Shown here: positions 33,800-42,487 of the stretch, piece after piece
How positions within the stretch are numbered: position 1 is the first letter of the stretch
Layout: every line of letters starts with the position of its first letter
Origin: Chloroflexota bacterium
Lineage (GTDB): Bacteria > Chloroflexota > UBA11872
Direction: 5' to 3'
Assembly: GCA_026706485.1 (NCBI GenBank)
Contig: JAPOYR010000011.1
Span: 1-64,000, forward strand
DNA: 64,000 nt
Made by a program: the position numbers and the translations under genes
The notes under the pieces: model-generated
Seen by the model: the letters and a program-made list of their open reading frames with translations, nothing else
What the model was told of the DNA's origin: nothing
The model's database searches: none

Positions 33800-35317
33800 A
33801 TGCTTGCCAAGGTACATAGCTGCGCGCTGGTGGGCCTCGACGGCGAGCTCGTGGACGTCGAGGTCGACGTAGCCCAGGGACTTCCCGCCTACACCATCGT
33901 CGGCCTGCCCGACGCCGCCGTGCAGGAGGCGCGGGAGCGCACGCGCGCGGCGATTCGCAACAGCGGCGCCGTGTTCCCCAACCGCCGCCTCACCGTCAAC
34001 CTGGCGCCGGCGGACGTGCGCAAGGTCGGACCGGTGCACGACCTGTCCATTGCGTCCGCCATCCTGGCCGCCACCGGACAGCTGGGCGATATCACCGAGA
34101 ACCGCGCGGTTTTCCTGGGCGAACTGTCGCTCGACGGCGCCCTGCGGCACACCGACGGGATTCTGCCAATGGTGGCCGAGGCGCGCGCAGCGGGCATGGA
34201 GCGCGCGTTCGTTCCCGCCATGAATGGAGCCGAGGCGGCCGTGGTCAGCGGCATCGAGGTGCTGCCCGTGACCTCGCTGCAGCAGCTGATCGCGCACTTC
34301 AGCGGCTTGATCCGAATCGAGCCGCTGCCGGCCACCCAAACGACTGTCGATCGCTCGAGCTATCCCGTCGATCTCGCCGACGTGCGCGGACAGGCCCACG
34401 TGAAGCGGGCACTGGAAATCGCGGCCGCCGGCGCGCACAACGTGCTGATGATCGGTCCGCCCGGCGCCGGCAAGACGCTGCTGGCGCGCTGCGTGCCGTC
34501 GATCCTGCCGCCGCTGGAGCTGGAAGAGGCGATCGAGGTCACCAAGATCTACAGCGTGGCCGGCCTGATCCCGCAGCGGACCTCGCTCATCGCCGAGCGG
34601 CCGTTTCGCGCCCCGCACCACACCGTGTCGCACGTTGGTCTGGTCGGCGGCGGCGTGACCCCTCAGCCGGGGGAGATCAGCCTGGCCCACCGGGGCGTGC
34701 TGTTTCTGGACGAGTTCCCGGAGTTCAGCCGGCAGTCGCTCGAAGCCTTGCGGCAGCCGCTGGAGGACGGCACCGTCAGCGTCGTGCGCGCCAACTACTC
34801 GGTCACGCTGCCCGCTCGACTCATGCTCGTGGCGGCCATGAACCCGTCGCCCGGCGGCTACGCCGAAGGCGGCGACGGAAACTCCACTATGGCCGATGCC
34901 GCGCGGCGCTACCGTCGGCGCATCTCCGGCCCGCTGCTGGACCGCATCGACGTGTATGTCGAAGTGCCGCAGATCCCCTATGAGGACATGGCGGGCGGCG
35001 ACCGGGGCGAGTCGTCCGAAGCCGTCCGCGAGCGCGTGGAAGCCTGCCGGGACATCCAGGCGGCCCGCCTCAATCCACACGATCTGCGGGTAAACGCCGA
35101 GATCACCGCGCGCCTGGTGCCGGAACTCTGCGAGATCGACAAGCGCGCCGAATCACTGCTGCGCGGCGCGCACGACCGGATGGGCCTAAGCGGGCGCGGG
35201 CATCACCGCACGCTCAAGCTGGCCCGCACCGTCGCCGACCTGGACGGCGCGGAGGTGATCGGGGCGGCTCACGTGGCCGAGGCGCTGCAATACCGCGCCC
35301 GCCTCGACGACACGTAG
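33800..35317 (+). CDS. YifB/ComM-family Mg-chelatase-like AAA+ ATPase
   Basis: A 505-residue cytosolic ATPase. An N-terminal Lon-like ChlI fold ('VDVAQGLPAYTIVGLPDAAV') is followed by the AAA+ domain with Walker A 'GPPGAGKT' (residues 219-226), Walker B 'GVLFLDEFPEF', 'VAAMNPSPGGY' and the sensor/arginine-finger region. 'RGHHRTLKLARTVADLDG' ends the C-terminal domain. ComM, the studied homolog, is a hexameric helicase promoting branch migration in natural transformation. No other competence gene is adjacent. The expected Cys-rich zinc region before the sensor is reduced. Confidence 0.93.
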   Translation: MLAKVHSCALVGLDGELVDVEVDVAQGLPAYTIVGLPDAAVQEARERTRAAIRNSGAVFPNRRLTVNLAPADVRKVGPVHDLSIASAILAATGQLGDITENRAVFLGELSLDGALRHTDGILPMVAEARAAGMERAFVPAMNGAEAAVVSGIEVLPVTSLQQLIAHFSGLIRIEPLPATQTTVDRSSYPVDLADVRGQAHVKRALEIAAAGAHNVLMIGPPGAGKTLLARCVPSILPPLELEEAIEVTKIYSVAGLIPQRTSLIAERPFRAPHHTVSHVGLVGGGVTPQPGEISLAHRGVLFLDEFPEFSRQSLEALRQPLEDGTVSVVRANYSVTLPARLMLVAAMNPSPGGYAEGGDGNSTMADAARRYRRRISGPLLDRIDVYVEVPQIPYEDMAGGDRGESSEAVRERVEACRDIQAARLNPHDLRVNAEITARLVPELCEIDKRAESLLRGAHDRMGLSGRGHHRTLKLARTVADLDGAEVIGAAHVAEALQYRARLDDT

Positions 35318-35341
35318 ATTCAGCTCGCGGTGCGCCCGCCG

Positions 35342-35403
35342 CCGTTCGTGGTGAGCCCGTCGAACCATGAACGGCGCCCTTCGACGTTGCTCAGGGCGAA
35401 CGG
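35342..35403. repeat. family D palindrome, short form
   Basis: CCGTTCGTGGTGAGCCCGTC, GAACCATGAACGGCG, CCCTTCGACGTTGCTCAGGG, CGAACGG. CCGTTCG at the left pairs with CGAACGG at the right. It lies between the YifB and formamidase 3' ends (convergent). Confidence 0.65.
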
Positions 35404-35441
35404 AGAAAACCGCTCCGCGTTGCTACGGAACTAGAACCTCG

Positions 35442-36398
35442 TCAGCCGCCCGCCACCTCGCGCAGCACGTCCTTCCGCAGCTTGCAGATCATGGTGTAGG
35501 CGGGATCGAACATGTTCCCCAGGTCGTACTCGACCATGCGGCCGAGCAGCAGGTGCGCCTCGCGGGTTGTCAGCCCGTAGTCCGCTTCGAGCCAGCGCAC
35601 CATCTCGGACGTGGCGTGCTGCACGGCCTGGTCGAGCGGTCGGAGGTTGCCGGCCGTCATGATGTGGGTGTCGTTTTCGAAGTGCGGCCACTCGATAGTC
35701 TTGCCCTTGATGAGGTCCAGCGTGAAGGTCACGTCCAGGGGCACTTCCACGCCCGTGCCGTCCATCTCGCCGTCGCCCTGCAGGGCGTGACCATCGCCGG
35801 TGTGGAACAGCCCGCCGGGCGCGAACACGGGAAAGTAGAGCCGCAGCCCCTCGACCACGCCGTTGTAGTCCATGTTGCCGCCGAAGGTCCCGGAGGTGGC
35901 GGTCGAGATGTGCTGCCGTCCAGGCGGCGCCACCGCCACGCAGCCGATCATGGTCCGCAGTGGCAGCGCCACTTCGTGGATGCGGTTCCGCGCCGGCGTG
36001 GGCTCTCCCGCCGGCGCACGCTCGGGCGGCTGGAGCCGGACGGTGCCGGCCTCTTGGTCGATGTCCCAGAAGGATCGGTCGGCCTCATCGCTGAAGTCGG
36101 GCACGTCGTCGAACTCGAGCACGTTGGCCGCCAACGCCGACGAGCTGAATCCCCATGGGCGCGTGATGCGCACCTTGTCGAGCGTGACGACCAGCGTGTC
36201 GCCGGGCTCCGCGCCGGCGACCGCGAACGGCCCCGACTGCGGGTTTCCGCGATTGGCGACGGTGTTGCCATGCCGGTCGCCGCCGCGAGCGTCGACGGTG
36301 CTCGTGCGCACGCTGTCGCCCGGCTGGACCGTCAGCGGCGGCTCGTGCCAGCCAAAGGTGTTGTGATAGGTCGTGGGCTCGAATTCGTGATGCGCCAT
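35442..36398 (-). CDS. acetamidase/formamidase family protein
   Basis: A 318-residue FmdA/AmdA-type amidase, normally a cytosolic zinc-dependent homo-oligomer releasing ammonia from formamide or acetamide. Family blocks include 'VQPGDSVRTSTVDARGGD', 'GPFAVAGAEPGDTLVVTLD', 'GCVAVAPPG', 'GGNMDYNGVVEGLRLYFPVF' and 'GLFHTGDGHALQGDGEMDGT'. The substrate could be another short amide. It converges on YifB; upstream, the region toward the secreted-protein gene has no related gene. Confidence 0.92.
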   Translation of the reverse strand: MAHHEFEPTTYHNTFGWHEPPLTVQPGDSVRTSTVDARGGDRHGNTVANRGNPQSGPFAVAGAEPGDTLVVTLDKVRITRPWGFSSSALAANVLEFDDVPDFSDEADRSFWDIDQEAGTVRLQPPERAPAGEPTPARNRIHEVALPLRTMIGCVAVAPPGRQHISTATSGTFGGNMDYNGVVEGLRLYFPVFAPGGLFHTGDGHALQGDGEMDGTGVEVPLDVTFTLDLIKGKTIEWPHFENDTHIMTAGNLRPLDQAVQHATSEMVRWLEADYGLTTREAHLLLGRMVEYDLGNMFDPAYTMICKLRKDVLREVAGG

Positions 36399-36639
36399 GT
36401 CGTGTTCTCCCGTCCGGGGGCAGGGCGAGGGCGGCGGCTCGCGGTCAGTTTCTCACTCGCGCGCCGAAGTGGCGCATGGCGCTGGCCGGCATGAGGATCC
36501 CCTTGCAGCCGGAACGGCGTCGCCGTCGAAGAACCGCCGAATCGGCCTGCCGCGGTCGGCAGTTGCCGGGACGCATGGGTGGTTTCAAAATTGGCCTCGG
36601 GTATTCGTGGTAAATCCGTCGTCCGCCGGGAGACGCAGC

Positions 36640-37644
36640 ATGCGGCGACTTATCGGAGCGCTCGCTGGTGCGGTTCTGATTGGGACCGTGACGGCCGGGC
36701 TAGTTCTCGCCCTCAACTACGACGGCGAGGACTACTGCCAGGACTATCCGGCGTGGCCCAACGGGACCTATCTGGGTCAAATGCATCCGTACCACTCGAA
36801 CTTCTACGCGGGATTCGCCGAACGTCGCGGGTTGGATCCGTGCGTGACCTGGGCTCAGAACCAGCGGGCTTCAGCAGCCCGCGGGCTGCGCGAGCTTGGA
36901 TACACCGTTGTCGAGCCTCCGGGGGGCTCGCCGGCATTGACCTCGACACCGACGCCCGACCCCGCGCCGACGCCCCCGCCCGTGCCCGCGCAGACTGCGC
37001 ATGCAACGACGACGTGGGTCTTGGACACGAGCGTGTACGACGAGGCCACGGGAGCCAAACGCTACATTGCCCTTGCCGCACAAAATCGGCGGGTCCTCGC
37101 GGTTCGTTGCCAAGACAACCTCATTGACACCATTGTCTATTTTGGCGAAGACGCGCATCTCTCAGGCGATATCAATGGTCTGGTGGCGACACAATGGAGA
37201 TTCGACGCCAAACCCACGATTTCAGGCGTCTGGGGGACAGCGACGAACAAGGAGTTCATTTTCTCAGGCGCCGCCGTGGCGATGGCACGGCAGATTTTCG
37301 CAGCCAGCCGATTCCGCATTCAGGCCACCGACCTGCTGAGCGGCAACCAGTACCTTGCGGACTTCACCCTCGATGGGCGCAGCGATCCGAACCATCCGGT
37401 TCGGCGCGTTTTCGGCGAGTGCGGTCTCACTATCGGTGAGAGCTACGTGGGCGAGGCCTTCTGTCGGGACACGGCGGCCTGGCCCAACGGCACCTACCTG
37501 GGCCAGATGCACCCCTTCCATGCCGACTTTTACACGGGCTTCGCGGAGAGGCGCGGGTGGGAGCCGTGCGAGACGTGGGCAACCGACCAGCGCAACTCGG
37601 CGATACGCGGCCTGCGTGCGCTTGGGTATACGGTCTACAGGTAG
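36640..37644 (+). CDS. secreted/membrane-anchored protein with duplicated Cys module
   Basis: A 334-residue protein of unknown function. The N-terminal signal anchor is residues 4-25. Residues 29-91 and 271-334 are two copies of one module with the common core 'AWPNGTYLGQMHP', then 'FY.GFAERRG..PC.TWA', 'QR.SA.RGLR.LGYTV'. Each copy has exactly two Cys 35 residues apart (33/68 and 275/310), suggesting one disulfide per copy. Between them, after a Pro/Thr linker, residues about 125-265 form a beta-rich domain with 'VLAVRCQDNLIDTIVYFGED', reminiscent of VasI-type folds. The codons of the two copies differ, so the duplication is old. ATG at 36640 has GGGAG six bases upstream. Confidence 0.75.
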   Translation: MRRLIGALAGAVLIGTVTAGLVLALNYDGEDYCQDYPAWPNGTYLGQMHPYHSNFYAGFAERRGLDPCVTWAQNQRASAARGLRELGYTVVEPPGGSPALTSTPTPDPAPTPPPVPAQTAHATTTWVLDTSVYDEATGAKRYIALAAQNRRVLAVRCQDNLIDTIVYFGEDAHLSGDINGLVATQWRFDAKPTISGVWGTATNKEFIFSGAAVAMARQIFAASRFRIQATDLLSGNQYLADFTLDGRSDPNHPVRRVFGECGLTIGESYVGEAFCRDTAAWPNGTYLGQMHPFHADFYTGFAERRGWEPCETWATDQRNSAIRGLRALGYTVYR

Positions 37645-37746
37645 CTCAACGAATCCCGCGGCGGACGATTGCCGAAGAATCCGTAGTCCCGGCGGCCGCC
37701 TGAATGGCTATGCGCTCTTGACCAGTATTCGTACTGCTCGAACTGC

Positions 37747-38148
37747 ATGCGGGAGTGGGTCAGGGTGAGGGGGCGGCCGGTAGTCCTCTATGACGGCCGG
37801 TGCGCCTTCTGCCGCGTCTGCGCCAGAGTCCTGCGATGCCTCGACCGAGGCGACCGCCTTGACCTGTTGGACTTCAACCGTCCGGAAGCCGAAGCCCTCC
37901 TGGCACCGCTCCCGGCAGCGGAACGCCGCACCGCTCTCCACATCGCGGACACTGAGGGCTCGGTCCACTCCGCCGGCCCGGCGCTGCGCCGGGCGCTGGC
38001 CGAAGCCATCGGTCCAGGTGCGGAGCGGGTGCTCACCAACGCGGCGGTCGCGCCGGTGGTCGACGCCGCCTATCGCGTCGTTGCCGCACGGCGCCACCAC
38101 CTCGGGTGGACCGAGCGGTTCACGCGCCGGCACGATGCGGGCAATTGA
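37747..38148 (+). CDS. DCC-family thiol-disulfide oxidoreductase-like protein (DUF393)
   Basis: A 133-residue protein with the family signature 'VVLYDGRCAFCRVCARVLRC' (C19-x2-C22) near the N-terminus and a C-terminal helical part ('VLTNAAVAPVVDAAYRVVA'). The thioredoxin-like redox role is predicted from the family, not proven. The start is ambiguous among ATG 37747 and nearby GTG codons. It lies between the duplicated-module protein and an epimerase gene without overlap. Confidence 0.85.
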   Translation: MREWVRVRGRPVVLYDGRCAFCRVCARVLRCLDRGDRLDLLDFNRPEAEALLAPLPAAERRTALHIADTEGSVHSAGPALRRALAEAIGPGAERVLTNAAVAPVVDAAYRVVAARRHHLGWTERFTRRHDAGN

Positions 38149-38259
38149 CCCGTGGCGCCGGTATTGAGAGTGGACACGGCGCGGATATGCCCGGCCGGCA
38201 AGCGACCGGTACGCTACAGCCCAATTCCCGCCTGCCGTTCTCACTGAGGAGTCCCGCCC

Positions 38260-39045
38260 TTGAGTAATCGACTGAAGGTGATGATCACCGGCGCCACCGG
38301 CGTGATCGGGCGCACGCTGATGGAGGACCTGGACGGCGTTTTCACGCTCACCGGCACCTCGCGCCAGCCGCAGGACGATCCGCGGTTTCGGGTGCTGGAC
38401 TTCGACGACATCGACGCGGTGGCCGAGGCGTTTGCCGGGCAGGACGCGGTGGTCCACATGCACGCCAAGTCGAACCACGACACGGACGAGCTGGAGCCGT
38501 ATCTGCAGCCAAACGTCGTCGGCGTCTACAACGCCTACGAAGCGGCGCGGCGGGCCGGCGTGAAGCGCTTCGTGTTCGCCAGCTCGAACCACGCCACCGG
38601 CTGGTACGAACTCGTGGGCGAGCGTTGCGACGCAGAGTCCACGCCGCGTCCGGACGGCATGTACGGCGTCGCCAAGGTCTGGGGCGAGGCGGTGGGCCGC
38701 TACTACTCGGACCGCTTCGGGATGGAGGTCGTCTGCCTGCGCATCGGCAGCTATAAGTACCGCCTGAAGCCGCCGGAGTGGGACTCCGGTGCGCGCATCC
38801 TCTCCACCTGGCTGAGCGACCGCGACCTGGTCAACCTGGTGCGCCGCTCGGTGGAGGCGCCGGGCATTCGCTGGGGCATCTACTATGGGATTTCGGCCAA
38901 CGCGCGCGCCTACTGGGACATCACCAATGCCGTCACCGAGCTGGGTTTCCGCCCCCAGGACAACGCGGAGGAATTCGCGGACGAGGTGCTGGCGAAGGGC
39001 GGCGAGTACGACCTCTGGGGCTACACGACCGAGGGGATGGTCTAA
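38260..39045 (+). CDS. NAD-dependent epimerase/dehydratase (extended SDR)
   Basis: A 261-residue protein. The Rossmann motif is 'VMITGATGVIGRTLME' (residues 8-23), and a Y-x3-K pair occurs in 'GMYGVAKVWGEAVGR', typical of uronate dehydrogenase-like or sugar epimerase SDRs. Its short length and 'VNLVRRSVEAPGIRWGIYYG' resemble uronate dehydrogenases, which oxidise galacturonate or glucuronate to lactones; this is a suggestion only. The TTG start has TGAGGAG about nine bases upstream. It is followed nine bases later by the aldo/keto reductase, so a two-gene operon is likely. Confidence 0.88.
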   Translation: MSNRLKVMITGATGVIGRTLMEDLDGVFTLTGTSRQPQDDPRFRVLDFDDIDAVAEAFAGQDAVVHMHAKSNHDTDELEPYLQPNVVGVYNAYEAARRAGVKRFVFASSNHATGWYELVGERCDAESTPRPDGMYGVAKVWGEAVGRYYSDRFGMEVVCLRIGSYKYRLKPPEWDSGARILSTWLSDRDLVNLVRRSVEAPGIRWGIYYGISANARAYWDITNAVTELGFRPQDNAEEFADEVLAKGGEYDLWGYTTEGMV

Positions 39046-39054
39046 GGGACGCCC

Positions 39055-39996
39055 ATGACCGAAAGCACGACGGCGACGCTGCCGGCGCGGCCCTTTGGGC
39101 GTCATTCGGACCGGGTGTCGATCATCGCCCTCGGCGGCGGTCACATCTCGCGACCAGGGGTAACCGACCAGGAAGCCGAGCGCATGATCCGCACGGCGCT
39201 CGACAACGGCGTTACCTTCTTCGACACGTCCTGGGACTATGCCGAGGGCCTCAGCGAGCGCCGCTACGGCCGGGTCCTGCCCGACCATCGCGACGACATC
39301 TTCCTCATGTCGAAGGTCTGCGACCGGACTCGCGATGGCGCCCTGGAGCAGCTCGACGAGAGCCTGCGCCGCCTGCGCACCGACTATCTCGACCTCTGGC
39401 AGTTCCACGAGATCAACTACGACAACGACCCCGAGTGGATCTTCGAGCCCGGCGGCGCCGTCGAGGCCGCCGAGATCGCCAAGGCCCAGGGCAAGGTGCG
39501 CTACGTCGGCTTCACGGGGCACAAGAGTCCGCACATCTTCAAGAGCATGCTGGCCGCCGACTACGAGTGGGACTCCTGCCAGATGCCGGTGAGCGTCTTC
39601 GACCACCAGTACCGCAGCTTCATTGCCGAGATTCTTCCCGAGCTGAACCGCCGCGGCATCGCCTGCATCGGGATGAAGTCGCTAGGCGGTAATGGGCAGT
39701 TCATCACCGAAGGCGGGCTGACGGCGCAGGAGCTGCGGCGCTACGCGCTGTCGCAGCCGATCACATCCCTGGCCTGCGGCGCGGTCACCCACGCCGATGT
39801 CTTGCAGGACCTCGAAATCGCCCGCACGTTCACGCCGATGACGGAGGACGAGCAGCAGGCGCTGCGCGATCGGGTGCGGCGCCAGGCCACCGACGGCCGC
39901 CACGAGTGGTTCAAGACCTCGACCTACTTCGACTCGCCCTATCACGCGGATGCCCACGGGTTCGGCAGCCACCTGAGGATTCCCCGCTTGCCGTGA
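39055..39996 (+). CDS. aldo/keto reductase
   Basis: A 313-residue (alpha/beta)8 oxidoreductase. 'VSIIALGGGHISRPG' and 'GVTFFDTSWDYAEGLSERRYG' include the catalytic Asp and Tyr, 'FLMSKVCDRTRDGALEQLDE' the Lys, and 'YLDLWQFHEINYD' the His. It probably uses NADP(H). It is likely co-transcribed with the epimerase-like gene upstream; together they could act on a sugar acid, which is inference. A family C hairpin follows 37 bases after the stop. Confidence 0.92.
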   Translation: MTESTTATLPARPFGRHSDRVSIIALGGGHISRPGVTDQEAERMIRTALDNGVTFFDTSWDYAEGLSERRYGRVLPDHRDDIFLMSKVCDRTRDGALEQLDESLRRLRTDYLDLWQFHEINYDNDPEWIFEPGGAVEAAEIAKAQGKVRYVGFTGHKSPHIFKSMLAADYEWDSCQMPVSVFDHQYRSFIAEILPELNRRGIACIGMKSLGGNGQFITEGGLTAQELRRYALSQPITSLACGAVTHADVLQDLEIARTFTPMTEDEQQALRDRVRRQATDGRHEWFKTSTYFDSPYHADAHGFGSHLRIPRLP

Positions 39997-40032
39997 CGGC
40001 CGCGACAGTCCCTCGTCACCCCGGTGCCCCGG

Positions 40033-40067
40033 CCCCTCACCCCAACCCTCTCCCCATGGGAGAGGGA
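40033..40067. repeat. family C-like hairpin repeat
   Basis: CCCCTCACCCCAACCCTCTC, CCCATGGG, AGAGGG. The CCCTCTCCC arm pairs with GGGAGAGGG. It sits immediately after the aldo/keto reductase gene, similar in placement to the copies at 3644 and 13451. A partial family B end (CGGAATGACGGAGG) follows. Confidence 0.65.
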
Positions 40068-40150
40068 GTCGGACGCCGGAATGACGGAGGAGTACTCCCC
40101 GGCCTCCGTGTGCGAAAGTGAAGGGCGCGCTTGGCCAACTGGATGTGTCG

Positions 40151-40441
40151 ATGACTGACGAGATCGACCGGCTGGTATGCGCGGTGGTGCACAACGACGA
40201 CGCCAACCGCGTAAATCAGGCACTGGTCGACGAGGGCTACGGCGTCACCCGCATCACGGCGCAGGGCGGATTCCTGCGCCGGGGAAACGCAGTCTTCGTC
40301 ATCGGCGTGGCCCAGTCGGCGGTCGACGCCGTCATCGACGTGCTGAAACGGAGTGCACACCAGGCAGCCGGTGCGGACGCCGGCGGCTCGGCCTACGGCA
40401 TCGTATTCGTGGTGCGGGCCGGCCAGTTCGCGAGGCTCTGA
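40151..40441 (+). CDS. PII-like cyclic-di-AMP receptor family protein (DarA/PstA-like), copy 1
   Basis: A 96-residue ferredoxin-like protein of the DUF970/DarA family, trimeric c-di-AMP sensors in Firmicutes. 'LVCAVVHNDDANRVNQALVD' and 'GYGVTRITAQ' lead to 'GGFLRRGN' at residues 39-46, matching the ligand-loop motif GGFLRxGN. The usual C-terminal strand 'VEVGGATVF' is missing; the protein ends 'GIVFVVRAGQFARL'. ATG at 40151 is preferred to GTG at 40118. A diverged second copy begins eight bases after its stop. No diadenylate cyclase is nearby. Confidence 0.82.
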   Translation: MTDEIDRLVCAVVHNDDANRVNQALVDEGYGVTRITAQGGFLRRGNAVFVIGVAQSAVDAVIDVLKRSAHQAAGADAGGSAYGIVFVVRAGQFARL

Positions 40442-40448
40442 CGTGACC

Positions 40449-40787
40449 ATGACCGCCGGCGGGAACGACCGCCTCGCCATCGCCGTGGTGCAGGACGCGG
40501 ACGCGATGCGCCTATCCAACGCGCTCAACGACGCCGGATTCGCGCACACGCGGATTCCGACGCGCGGAGGATTCCTGCAGCGCGCAAGCGAGGCCATCAT
40601 GGTGGCCTATTCGCACACACGCCACGAGACCCTGATGGAGCTGATCGCCAGCCAATGCCAGACCCGCAGCGAGATGCAGATCGTCTCGCTGGCCGGGGAC
40701 ACGATGCTGCTGGCGGAGCCGGTGGAGGTCGAGGTCGGCGGCGCCACGGTCTTCACGCTGGAGATCGAGCGCTTCGTCCGGCTCTAA
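40449..40787 (+). CDS. PII-like cyclic-di-AMP receptor family protein, copy 2
   Basis: A 112-residue paralog. 'RLAIAVVQDADAMRLSNALND' matches the DarA N-terminus and the C-terminal strand 'PVEVEVGGATVF' (residues 91-102) is fully conserved. The ligand-loop, however, reads 'GGFLQRASE' instead of GGFLRxGN. It thus keeps the part that copy 1 lost and lost the part that copy 1 kept. A GTG at 40443 is an alternative start. The two genes are surely co-transcribed. Whether they form a mixed trimer is an open inference. Confidence 0.82.
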   Translation: MTAGGNDRLAIAVVQDADAMRLSNALNDAGFAHTRIPTRGGFLQRASEAIMVAYSHTRHETLMELIASQCQTRSEMQIVSLAGDTMLLAEPVEVEVGGATVFTLEIERFVRL

Positions 40788-40841
40788 CCCGCGCGGCGCC
40801 TGGCGCATAATGCGCGCGCCGATCCGCACGCGAAACGCCTG

Positions 40842-42431
40842 ATGACCGACCAAATCATCGACGTATCCGGGCACTTTGGCGCCGTGCCCTTCGCCCGCGC
40901 CGCGTGGACTCCGGCGGAGGTCGTGGACCGCGCGTCGGCCGTGGGGATCACTCACACCTACGTCACGGCGCTCAGCGGGATCTACCACGAGGCGGGCCTG
41001 GGCAACGCCGACGCCCTCGCCGCGGCCGCACGGCATGGCGAGCTGACGGCAGCCGCAGTGGTCGACCCGCGCTCCGGCAGCCGGGTGCTGGACCAGGTCG
41101 AGGAGTCGATTGACGCCGGCGTGCGGCTGTTTCGCGCGTTTCGCGGCGCGCAAGGCGCCTGGCCGCCGCACGAGGCGACGTTTCTGGCCGCCGCCCGCCG
41201 GATCGCCGACGCGGGCCTGGTGCTGATGGCCGACCTGGGCAACCCCATCGGTGAGCTGACGGAGTTCATGCACGCGCTGGGCGACCTGGATCTGACGATC
41301 GTTTTCGCCAACGTGGCCTACGCCACGCTGGGCGAGGCGCTCACGGTCATGCGGAGCGATCCCCGAGTCCACCTGGAGAGTCACCGGCTCTGCCGCCCCG
41401 ACACGCTGGAGCTGATCGCGTCTGACGTGGGCGCCGACCGCGTGCTGTTCGGGACCTCCGGGCCGCCCTTCAACGCGCTGTCGGCGCTCAACCTGGTGCG
41501 ACACGCCAACCTGCCCGAACCGGACCGCCGGCTCATCCTGGCCGGCAACGCGCTGCGGTTAATCGAAGGCCGCGAAGTGGCCGACCGGGCGACTCCCGGT
41601 CTTACGCCCAATCCGTTCGGCCCGCCCGTGCGGGGTCCCGAGACCGTGCCGATCATCGACATTCACGCGCACAACGGCGCCTGGCCGTACGCCGACGCCA
41701 CCAGCCGCGACAACCACGGCATCACCACGCTCGAGCGGCTGATGGTCAAGTACAACGTGGAGCAGACGTTCGCCTCATCGGCGCTGGCCATCACCAACGA
41801 CTTCCGCCGCGGCAACCGGGAGCTGGTGGAGAGAAGCCGTGGACGCGGCACCATCCGCCCGCTGGTGACGATCACGCCCCACGACGTCGCCGGATCGTGC
41901 GAGGAGATGGACCGGTGGTATCCCGAGCCGCACGTTGTGGGGGCCAAGCTGCACACACAGTTGTCCCGCGTGCCCATCGGCGATCCGCGAATGGCCGCCC
42001 TGTTTCAAGAGGTCGCCGCTCGTGGCAAACCTGTGGTGAATCACGTGATGGCGTTGGGCGGATTCGATCCGCCGACCGAAACCCAACAGGTGGACGGCAT
42101 CGTCGAGCTGGCGGCAACGCATCCGGACCTGACCGTCGTGGCCTATCACGGAGGCGGTCTGGATTGGGAGCGGATGCTGGAGCTTGCCGCGCCGCTGCCC
42201 AATCTTTATGTCGAGTACGCCAGCTCGTGGCCGCAGGACAACCCGGTGCGCGCGGCCGTCGAGCGGCTGGGACCGAGTCGCGTGATGTTCGGAACGGACA
42301 TGGACCTGCTCTCGCCGTCGCTCATGGTCGGGCTGGTAGACAGCGCCGGTCTCGATCCCGCCGCCTACGCCGCGGTGATGCACGGCAACGCGAGGCGGGT
42401 GTTCAGGCTGGGGCTCGCGAGGTCGCCATAA
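40842..42431 (+). CDS. tandem amidohydrolase-2 domain protein
   Basis: A 529-residue protein made of two related halves. The C-terminal half (from about 270) has an intact metal-dependent amidohydrolase pattern: 'IIDIHAHNGAWPYADA', 'GKPVVNHVMALGG', 'VVAYHGGGLDWERM' and 'RVMFGTDMDLLSP'. The N-terminal half (1 to about 245) starts 'IIDVSGHFGAVPFARA', aligning with the same region, but lacks the HxH ligands and has 'VLFGTSGPP' in place of GTDMD. It is probably catalytically dead and structural. Candidate substrates are lactones or carboxylated aromatics. It follows the c-di-AMP receptor genes by 54 bases. Confidence 0.85.
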   Translation: MTDQIIDVSGHFGAVPFARAAWTPAEVVDRASAVGITHTYVTALSGIYHEAGLGNADALAAAARHGELTAAAVVDPRSGSRVLDQVEESIDAGVRLFRAFRGAQGAWPPHEATFLAAARRIADAGLVLMADLGNPIGELTEFMHALGDLDLTIVFANVAYATLGEALTVMRSDPRVHLESHRLCRPDTLELIASDVGADRVLFGTSGPPFNALSALNLVRHANLPEPDRRLILAGNALRLIEGREVADRATPGLTPNPFGPPVRGPETVPIIDIHAHNGAWPYADATSRDNHGITTLERLMVKYNVEQTFASSALAITNDFRRGNRELVERSRGRGTIRPLVTITPHDVAGSCEEMDRWYPEPHVVGAKLHTQLSRVPIGDPRMAALFQEVAARGKPVVNHVMALGGFDPPTETQQVDGIVELAATHPDLTVVAYHGGGLDWERMLELAAPLPNLYVEYASSWPQDNPVRAAVERLGPSRVMFGTDMDLLSPSLMVGLVDSAGLDPAAYAAVMHGNARRVFRLGLARSP

Positions 42432-42487
42432 GGGCGAATGCGACGGGCGGCGTCGCGGCTATTGCGAATCGATGCAGCCTCGATATA

